Below are positions 56,509 through 64,000 of a stretch of 64,000 bases of DNA, piece by piece. Origin of the DNA: Guadua angustifolia (lineage: Eukaryota; Streptophyta; Magnoliopsida; Poales; Poaceae); assembly GCA_036346375.1 (NCBI GenBank), contig CM070500.1:72916525-72980524 (forward strand), in the 5' to 3' direction. The notes under the pieces were generated by a model. The model saw only the letters and a list, made by a program, of their open reading frames with translations, did no database searches and had not been told where the DNA came from. The translations under genes and the position numbers were made by a program. Numbering within the stretch: position 1 is the first letter of the stretch; every line of letters begins with the position of its first letter.

Positions 56509-57687
56509 TAGGGTTGCAATCGGATCGGATATTTTTCGTCCGACCGACCGACCGGATGAGTTCGGATCGGATTCGGATATTTTTTTCGGATATTTTTCGG
56601 ATTCGGATTCGGTTTCGGATATTTTATTTCGGATTCGGATTCGGATTCGGTAGATAACTATCCGTCGGATCGGTATTTTCCGAACATTTTTTCGGATATA
56701 TCCGGAGTTCATTTTTCAGATATCCGGCCCACAGCCCACAGCCTAGTTAATTGGTAAGTGGTGGCCGTGGGACACACGTTGGCCCCCGTGCGACGGCCGA
56801 CAGGCTCGGCCCGGGAAGGTCGTGTGGGCAAGCTGGCCGGTCGTCGTTTCCCAGCCGCGCGGGCACACGCGTGGCATGGCGTGTTTCGCTCGCCTCGCAC
56901 GCGCGCGTTCTCGTTCGCTCGACACGGGGACGTACGCATCGATTATCCGTTTGAATGCGTCGTGTCCTCGTGGACAAATGGATCGTTCGTGGTTGAATTG
57001 ACGTGCGAACGGGCGTGTAACCATGATCAAATGTTCCAGGCCGTTTCACTGTGCATCCATGCCCATGCTCCATCTCCGGTCTAGCTAAACAAAATTATAT
57101 ATATACACTAAATCAATTTCCGTGTGTTGCTAAGAAAAATAAAATTGGTAATGAAACATAAAGGTCAAGCAATAAAAAAAATTGTGCTACAAGATCAAAC
57201 ATCTATTTCTCCCGATTACAAAAAATTTTATGGTTTCTTCTCCGATATGAATTAAAACCAAATATATTGTACGTAGCAATATATATTACCAATCTCAAAA
57301 ATCAATCAATCATTTTATCCCTTTTTGCAATTTATATTACCAGCTCGCGTTTCTCTTCCTCTCGCCATGCCCACAACATGTGCTCCTCGGCGCTGTCGAC
57401 CTCGTCTTCCTCCTGCCGAGCACGCCATGGCGCTCTGTGGAGTCCGCCTTCCTCGCCGCCCACTGGTCGCTATGTGTGCTTTATGCGGTATCTGTTTTTG
57501 CACGTTATCCGACAAAAATTATTCGATATCAGACGATTCCGCTCCGATTCGATTGAATCCGCTACCGATATTATCCGCGCCAGATCCGTATCCGTGCTAT
57601 CCGAATCCGATTCGAATCCGACAAAAAATATGGTTTAGGATATGGAAAGAGCGATATCCGACCGAATCCGATCCGATTGCACCCCTA
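56509..57687. mobile_element. hAT-type element, 1.18 kb, with GC-rich insert
   Basis: A perfect 8-bp duplication CTTGGAAG lies at 56501-56508 and 57688-57695. Ends are TAGGGTTGCAATCGGATCGG and, inverted, TAGGGGTGCAATCGGATCGG, then arrays of GGATTCGGAT or ATCCGAATCC. The middle (about 56740-57080) is GC-rich and unlike the AT-rich rest. It may be captured genomic DNA. Open frames there on both strands are without motif. Confidence 0.9.
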
Positions 57688-57695
57688 CTTGGAAG

Positions 57696-58510
57696 GAGCA
57701 TGTGGTTAAAAAAGGATTGCATTTATTTATTCTTTGCAACATTTCAATGTCATTTTGTTATGCATGGTTTGGACTACATTCGGTGATGGAATGCTTGCTG
57801 AATTTTTGTCAGGATGTAAATGACCCAAGCCAATCTTAATTAGTCATGTTTCTTTCCTTCATTTGTTATCAAAATGGCTTCAAAATCCTTTGTTTGGATT
57901 TCGGTATCACCGTACGGGCACTTTAACTAGTCTGTCTAAAAAAGACTCTAGTTCATTCTTGCCTTGAGTGACTAGTTGAAACAAGGACAGTCAGTCAGAC
58001 ACAATAGATCGACATGGCACTGGTAGCCTGAGACAATATAACGAGGTGGCCATACCGAACAGGCATGACACGCCATGGACCGAAGCCCGTTAGGCTGCCG
58101 GCACGAGCACAATCCAATTCCCACCTCTAGACACAACACAAAGCATAATCCTTCTCCTCGACAAAAAACCAAATCGGCAGACGGCAGTGTCTCTTATCTC
58201 CAATAGCCAAGTGTAGATCAGCACTGTATAACCTGGCATTGCATAAACAGCCAAAAAGAGGGAAGCTAGCAACACTAGATGCTCCGTGGGTTCGTGCATT
58301 GCTGCGGACTAAAGGAAGTGCTGAGACAAGTAGAAATTTTAACAATGAGAGAAGATATTTTTCAAAAATACTTTAAAAGCAAAAAGCACTGATTTTCTTT
58401 TAATTTTTTTAAAAGCAAAATCGCTATAACTGGTCGCTGTAGAATCTGGAGTTACCCGGCCCCACGTGGCTGGCTGCCGTATGTCTCCCAAAACAGAGAG
58501 TTTATATAGA
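57696..58510. other. Intergenic; possible single hAT end near 58130
   Basis: CTAGAGGTGGGAATTGG (read on the minus strand at 58113-58129), followed by GTGCTCGTGCCGGC, resembles an hAT terminus, but I found no matching partner. Nothing else was identified. Confidence 0.35.
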
Positions 58511-58589
58511 TAATAGAAATGTTTTCGCAGCGATGATACGTCGCGCGTGATTTTTTTCATAGAAATAATTCCATTTTTCGTTGTTGTTT

Positions 58590-58870
58590 TTTAAACCGTC
58601 GAGAAAACGCGTGAAACGGTTGAAAGTATACAAACGCAATCACGCTCCTTTTTTGCATTTATCTGGGATCCTCTCACGAAAGATCTGCGAATGCGCTAAA
58701 CCGAAAGGCCATTTTCGTGAAAAATAGCTGGAATGATCCAAATGTAATTACGCTTTTCTTTCGGTATTTATTTAGGGTCCTTTCACGAAAGATTTGTGTT
58801 TTTTTCGAACCAAAAGATCATTTTCGTAAAAAAATCGTAGGAAAGATCTATATATAATTACGTATTTTTT
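58590..58870. repeat. Two direct copies of a ~125-bp unit
   Basis: Each has CACG/TACG, CTTTTT or CTTTTC, GTATTTATTTAGGGTCC or GCATTTATCTGGGATCC, TCACGAAAGATYTG, CATTTTCGT and an ATTACG end. The copies are near 58640-58755 and 58755-58865. The style (cycles of ACG with AGGTCC-like text) recalls Helitron interiors. Confidence 0.65.
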
Positions 58871-59030
58871 AAAAAACCTACACATAAAAAAAAAACAGCC
58901 GGCCACACGTGGAGTCCTAGGCCACGATTCCTGCGAACTTTAACATAAGATATGGTAACGCGTCCTGCAGTCGCATGCAGCACAATGCCAGCGCAGGCGG
59001 CAGGTCGACAAAATATCACGTTACAATGGT

Positions 59031-59049
59031 ACGCACGCACGCACGCACG
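59031..59049. repeat. (ACGC)n microsatellite
   Basis: Nearly five perfect ACGC units ending at 59049, about 250 bp beyond the stop codon of the minus-strand peptide gene. Confidence 0.9.
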
Positions 59050-59302
59050 TTAGTGGGCGGTGACAAAGTGACACAATGAAGCAAAAGTGAAGTACAGGCA
59101 AAAAAGGAGATATCGAAAGCTACGACGACATGGTAATCACGTCGTCAGCAGCTAAGCCGGCCGTTCAGGCGAGAAAGTGATGGAGGTCGCGTGTGCGTGC
59201 ACTAAGTAGTAAGTACTGCATGTACTAGTACCGCCGGTACGAGCAGCCGGCGCTCATTGATCTCACGTGGCCGCGGCACGCCGGCCGGGGGTGGTCATGG
59301 CC

Positions 59303-60393
59303 TCATGGGTGCGGGTTGTGACGGTTGTTGGCGCCTATCTGGGGGTAGTCGTTGATGACCTCCATCTCCACCCTCTCCGGCACCGTCGCCGGCCATCCCT
59401 CCTCCTCCTCCGCCTCCGTCGTCGTGGCCGTGTGCCTCCCGCGCGCCGCCTCCTGAACACCACAAGTGAAGCGGAAAGAGAAACGTCGTTGCTATCTTCT
59501 CTAAACAAATGAAGGAATAATATTAGCATTTGTAGTGGCAGTTTGATGATTCTTCATCGATTTGCAGTGATACTTTCGTAATTATGAGGTGGCGCTTACC
59601 CAATTCTTCCAATTTGGTGCGTGTTATATGTATGCCCTTGTGCATATATACTGATTTAATCTTGGTTCCTCTGAAAACCTGGCTTTGTTCTAAAAAAGGT
59701 ACCTTAATTACATGACATGAAACATGTGGAATCAATTATCGAGTAAGGTTATACACCATTGTTTGGTTTGGGCTGTAGCCTGTAGAGCTCAGCGTGCTAT
59801 TTGTCTCCGGATGTTCGCGCGTTTGCATTGTATTGTAAGTATGCAACTAACCAAGTTTTAAAAGGATTTGCCCTATAATTTTTCAAGCTTCGTTTTAGTA
59901 ACTCTCCCGTTAAACAAAAGAGAGATTAAGCATATACAACTCAATAGGATATACATAGCTGGAGAAACAAAAGGTTCATCAGAAATATGTCTAGTACTAA
60001 ACTACTAATGTCCTTACTATACGTGATCTCACATAAACCAATCAGAGAGAGATGGGGACAAACCTGTCCTACAACCTTCTCCTGCACAGTCGCTGCTCCC
60101 AGTCCCAGCAGCCTCCACTCAGGACTCGCTACAAGAATGAAGAAACATAGAGGGCATTAGGGCAGACAGCTGTGAATCAAGCATCTGGTATTCATACCAA
60201 ACAACGATCTTCTTGATCAAGAACACGGGGGACAGAACCGAGAGAAGAGAGATCGAGAAGAACGGGGACGACTGGTACCAGCAGAAGCCGCCTCGGCGTC
60301 GAGGCGAGCAAGGCAGAGGGAAAGCAACACCAGGAGCACCGCGACGAGGAGGCGGAGGCCGCCGCGCCGTTGCTTCTGCCGCGGATGCGCCAT
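59303..60393 (-). CDS. PSY: PSY-type secreted sulfated-peptide precursor, three exons
   Basis: Exons on the minus strand are 60279-60393, 60064-60128 and 59303-59452, with GT..AG borders and matching phases: 330 nt, 109 residues. The start MAHPRQKQRRGG is followed by a strong signal peptide core (LRLLVAVLLVLLSLCLA, residues 13-29). Exon 2 gives SPEWRLLGLGAATVQEK. Exon 3 has an acidic stretch (TTTEAEEEEGW) and ends VINDYPQIGANNRHNPHP. The tail fits the PSY family pattern DYxxxxANxxHxP. In that family a Tyr-sulfated peptide is cut from the C-terminus and promotes growth through leucine-rich-repeat receptor kinases. The Asp before Tyr is the usual tyrosylprotein sulfotransferase requirement. The frame is intact and there are no transposons inside the gene. 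The family call rests on a short motif plus the precursor layout. Confidence 0.8.
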
Positions 60394-60451
60394 CACATTG
60401 CCCAGTGCAACTGTGCAACCGAACCGCCTCTGCTTCTTGCTCCTTCCTTTC

Positions 60452-60452
60452 G

Positions 60453-60484
<32 letters not shown>
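60452..60484. repeat. GT/GA microsatellite in the peptide gene leader
   Basis: GTGTGTGTGTGTG runs into about ten GA units. On the transcribed strand it is a CT-rich then AC-rich tract 60-90 nt before the ATG, a common feature of grass 5' leaders. Confidence 0.85.
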
Positions 60485-60544
60485 CCTGCTGCGCCTTGGT
60501 TGTCTCTTGGCTGCTTCTCTTGGCCTCTTGACCTATGCACAGTA

Positions 60545-60560
60545 ACCGCTTTATAAAGAA
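60545..60560 (-). promoter_or_regulatory. TATA box of the PSY-type gene
   Basis: CTTTATAAAG (60549-60558), with TATAAA on the minus strand about 160 nt before the ATG at 60393. The spacing leaves a leader of roughly 130 nt. Confidence 0.65.
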
Positions 60561-60763
60561 AGCCTAGGGCGACCTAGCTAGCTTGTCGGCGGTGCTGGCC
60601 GCTGCCGCGGCGATGATCCTCTGCGTTAAAGAAATTGCCTACCTAGCTGCTTTGCTGCTCGAGAGCCGTCGACCGAAACATCTGATGCTATCCGAACTAA
60701 ACTATTTTTCCAGAAGTTGGTGTCTGAAGTTTGAACTTTCAACTGACCGCATCTGACCAATGT

Positions 60764-62190
60764 TTAAAATCTCGTTTTCGGATGATATCTTAGAGGTAGT
60801 TGAAATCCAAAATCTCATCGAGATCTCAGAATTTCGAGCAAAACCTGGACAAAATATAAAAATAAAAATTCAAGTTCTTTTCTTGCACTGAGAAAACCAA
60901 AATTTCGGCCGGAATTCCTAAAATCTCGGCGAGATTGTCAAGATTTTGGTGAATTTGCACCGAGCGAAAAATAACTTAAACAACATCGAAAAATTTGAAT
61001 TTTTTTGTAGAGGGTAATGACACATCAGTGATGTTCTCATAAAAATTTCAAATGATTATCAAGCCTAATTTTTTTAAAAAAATTTGAATATTGCTACTAT
61101 CCCTTAAAACGCTGACCGGCAAGTTTGAACCGAATGAAAAATAGAATAAACTATGCTAGAAAATTTTGATTTTTTTTGCATGGTTATGATGCATAATTAA
61201 TGTTCTCATAAAATTTTCAGAGATGATCTAGCTTCATGAATTTTTGAAAATTCAGACAGTACTACTGTCTTGATAAAAAGTCTTATTGGTAAACTTCAAC
61301 CAAATGAAAAATAGTTCAAACTACGTTAGAAATTTTTTTTAGATGGTCCAGATGTATCATTAATGTTTATATAAAATTTTTAGATGATGATAGAGCTTCA
61401 AAAAATTTTGACAGTGCTACGCCCTGATAAAATACTGATGATTAATACATAGATTTGCTTTAGCAATCAAAAAAGGTTTAGAATTTTTGAAAATTTTACA
61501 AAAGGGTGCTAAGGAAATATTTAAGATCTCATAAAAATTTTGAATTATGATCACTCCAGTGAATTTATAAAATTCTTACAATGGCACTGTACCATTTATG
61601 TTCATTCTATTTTTATTTTTAAAATATAACAAATGAAGTTCAATGTTTACCTAGATTTGATTGAGCAAATAAAAAATTCTAAAATTTTTGAAAATTTTAG
61701 AGAATGGTATTGAGGAAATTTTAAGTTTTCATAAAAATTTTAGATCAATGATCACACTCGAGGAAATTTATAAAATTCTGACAATGTTAGTGTCCCAATT
61801 ATGTTAATTCAATTTTAGATTTTTTAAATATAATAAATTAAGTTCAATTATTTTTTAAATTTTTCTGTATGATCCTACACTACTAAAGGTAGTACCATAA
61901 AATTTTTAGTTCATAATCAAGATTGTACAATTTTTATAGACATTGTTTCTGGTGAAATTTTAAAGTATCTCAAAAAATAGGTTTTATAACAATTTTTTAT
62001 GAAAGATGATTTTCTTGAAGGTTATTGGATCAAATCCGATAAAATCCGACCATAAAAAGTCAAAAACCGGTCAAAAAAACCCCAAGATTTGATGAAATCT
62101 CTCCGAAACTTTTTAGTACTATGGCCATTTAAATTACTTTCAATTTTTTTACCGGTCGAGATTTTGACGGTTTTTTTAACTTTGTACTTG
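60764..62190. mobile_element. Inverted relative of the 10209-13380 hAT family
   Basis: Starts near CAATGTTTAAAATCTCG (compare CAAGGTTCAAATTTTCG). Subterminal ATCTCGGCGAGATT motifs follow, and the interior carries ATTTGATTGAGCAAAT and GGTATTGAGGAAATT, the inverse of 11860-11940. It ends near a second CGAGATTTTGACGG stretch at 62155-62180. No target duplication found, so the limits are approximate. Confidence 0.6.
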
Positions 62191-62459
62191 GCTGTAAATT
62201 TTCATCCACGAGTCCTTGCATGCTACACTCACATCCGAACATTTTCTTCGGTAACGCAGAGGATCTGCTGGCCACGGAGCAGAGACAGTGCTCACACCTA
62301 ACCTAGGGGTCAACTAGCACATTATTTTGCAGCGGAAACTCTCCGTTCGCCCTGTGTGCTGTCGGGTTGGACTTTTGTTCGCATCCGCCGAGATTCCGAT
62401 CGAGTGCGCGCGGGCGCAGACGCTCATGATCACCAGCCATGCATTTTGCATTGTTTAAG
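62191..62459. other. Spacer, nothing recognised
   Basis: Moderately GC-rich. Short frames on both strands without motif. The target duplication of the next MITE starts at 62451. Confidence 0.4.
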
Positions 62460-62740
62460 GGGAACATATCCTGTGCACACAGGCCCTTTCGTGTACACAC
62501 GGTGCACACCAACTAAGAAAAGTTTCAAAAAATTCTGAAAAAAAATCATGGATGTACATATCAGCTTACCCCATCTACATATAAAATTTCATGATCAAAT
62601 TCGTCCTGTGCTAAGAGTAATAAAAAAGACAAACTTGATCATGAACAGTTCCATGATTTTTTTCAGAATTTTTTGAAACTTTTCTTAGTTGGTGTGCACC
62701 GTGTTTTCACCAAATATTTGTGTGCATAGGATACGTTCCC
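62460..62740. mobile_element. Mutator-type foldback MITE, 281 bp
   Basis: A perfect 9-bp duplication TTGTTTAAG lies at 62451-62459 and 62741-62749. Ends are GGGAACATATCCTGTGCACA and, inverted, GGGAACGTATCCTATGCACA. Both arms share CGGTGCACACCAACTAAG and AAAGTTTCAAAAAATTCTG, so the whole element is a near-palindrome. Confidence 0.9.
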
Positions 62741-63027
62741 TTGTTTAAGCGTTTGAAACATAATCAAGTCGCTCATCACCAGCCAAGCCTTTGCATTAGG
62801 ATCTTCACCAGTTGGGCTTGGGCATTAGCAAGGAGAAAAAATTCTATAGTCCATTGTAGCATCAATAGCATTCTCTTATAATAAAGACAATATGTATTAC
62901 TTTTAGTCCATAGCATTAAATAATCTTAGAAATAGTCAAAGGGAAAGGATATGTAAGGAAAAGAGAGTGAAAAGTTATCTTAAAATTATAGAATGATATA
63001 TATTTAATAACAAAATTTGAAAGCTCA
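62741..63027. other. Spacer, nothing recognised
   Basis: AT-rich. GCTCATCACCAGCCAAGCC at 62772 resembles CGCTCATGATCACCAGCCATGC at 62421, a duplicated flank on both sides of the MITE. Confidence 0.4.
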
Positions 63028-63365
63028 GGGCAATTCCAATAGGAGTTTCTTAATGGTTTCTACATATGCCATGTAGGATAAAAAGCTTAGGTGGCAATGA
63101 ATTAATGCAGAGAGAGAAGGTTAGAGTTTCTTAAACTAGAAATGATTTCTTCACTAAATGCTTTGGCTAAGAAATCATAAAAAACTGCATTGTGGGTATG
63201 GTGGTTTCTTATGCATGCCTAAGGTGATGAAAAAGTAATAGTTAAATATTAAATGATAAAACCATGTTAAGAAACAATGCATTGTAGCTTTTGTATAAAT
63301 TAGTGTTTCTTAGTGACATGGATGTCTTTGAAACAAGTAGAAGAAACTCTCCATTGGGAATGCTC
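63028..63365. mobile_element. Foldback MITE, 338 bp
   Basis: Left end GGGCAATTCCAATAGGAG and right end, inverted, GAGCATTCCCAATGGAGAG, both leading into AGTTTCTTA. TCA flanks both sides (63025-63027, 63366-63368). The 3-bp duplication suggests PIF/Harbinger type. Confidence 0.7.
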
Positions 63366-63368
63366 TCA

Positions 63369-64000
63369 ATGACCTGTATTCAGGAACAGAGAAAGTACCT
63401 AGTTTTTGTAAAAGATACTACAAGACATCTGATCCATGGAATTTTTTTAAAGTTAATGTGGCCTCCCCAGATCACAAGTCAGATGGATAAACGTAGTTTA
63501 ATTAAGGTCCAATTATTCGTCAGGACCAGTACTTGCTGCTCATGATTCGAGGTTTGTCTCATGTTTTGGGCTAAACTGGTCGGTGCATGCAGGCATGGCT
63601 GTCATCATATGTGCTCTGATGGTATCTTATTGCAGTCTCAACGCAACCGATCGAGACGAAGCACCGCATGGTTTACATAGTTACCCTTAGCAGTCACTGA
63701 CATGCAAGCTCTCCGTCTAAAAATATATAGCGTATTTATAGAATGATCTTATCCACAAATATTTATAAAGTGTATTTTATATTTTTAATATAAAACTAGT
63801 GTAATGTATTCTTTGTACCCCTAATAAATATCTATATTTTATATGCAGAATATAGTATTTAGAGATAATAATAATTAAGAATAATCTAGTAATGTTCTAT
63901 ATATCTTTGGTCTACGTGCTAATAGAAAATATAGGATTGTTTGGTTTATAGCCAAACTTTACCATATTTTGCTACATCTCAATTTAGTCAAGTTCGATCG
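63369..64000. other. Right edge, no supported gene
   Basis: AT-rich from 63715 on. The last bases (GTTTGGTTTATAGCCAAAC) contain a short palindrome that may begin another element outside the window. Confidence 0.35.

Noticed and set aside
56743..57084. Four overlapping frames of 67-108 codons
   Set aside because: Same GC effect inside an hAT element; no conserved residues.
1..64000. tRNA, rRNA, or integrated virus sequence
   Set aside because: No tRNA A/B box pairs with a cloverleaf, no rRNA text, and no reverse transcriptase or movement-protein motifs were recognised on reading.

Overview
The window is nuclear DNA from a flowering plant, almost certainly a grass. The evidence is the dense nesting of TIR transposons, Helitrons and MITEs, GC-rich first exons, GT..AG introns, and captured fragments of plant-type genes. 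I cannot name the species. Only two ordinary host genes can be fully built from the sequence. One is a six-exon minus-strand gene (2788-7834) for an uncharacterised 135-residue membrane protein. The other is a three-exon minus-strand gene (59303-60393) for a secreted precursor ending in a PSY-type sulfated-peptide motif.

Region by region: 1-1800 has no supported gene. At 2788-8200 lies the small membrane-protein gene, with a foldback MITE in intron 5 and a Mutator-type MITE in intron 4. 8878-9494 is an hAT MITE nested in another MITE. 10209-13380 is a 3.2-kb non-autonomous hAT element with a perfect 8-bp target duplication. 14147-24465 is a 10.3-kb Mutator-like element with a perfect 9-bp duplication. 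It carries a disrupted mudrA transposase, a seven-exon plant mobile domain (PMD) gene and a third Cys-rich gene.

From about 26.2 to 54.2 kb there is a stack of Helitrons. A minus-strand Helitron (26901-32020) carries two tandem copies of a segment with eIF(iso)4G sequence. A plus-strand Helitron ending at 54222 carries fragments of a WDR5-like gene, an SAND/ULT-like gene, an AGO4-clade Argonaute and eIF(iso)4G. A 13.4-kb CACTA element (33724-47161, TSD TCC) sits inside the WDR5 fragment. It encodes on its minus strand a TNP2-type transposase with DUF4216, a Transposase_24/TNPA-like product and a Ulp1-like protease region. 54.2-56.3 kb holds further Helitron pieces, 56509-57687 is another hAT element with a perfect 8-bp duplication, and 60.7-63.4 kb holds more MITE and hAT-type repeats.

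Two results deserve most attention. First, where conserved proteins allow a check, many frameshifts in the transposon-rich part fall where a CTG or CAG should be and the sequence instead reads a CG-containing string. The host gene at 2788-7834 shows none of this. The pattern looks like consensus error at methylated CHG sites, so many 'pseudogene' frameshifts here may be artefacts. Second, one Helitron has collected pieces of AGO4 (RNA-directed DNA methylation) and WDR5 (H3K4 methylation). Such a locus could feed small RNAs against its host's chromatin machinery; that is inference.
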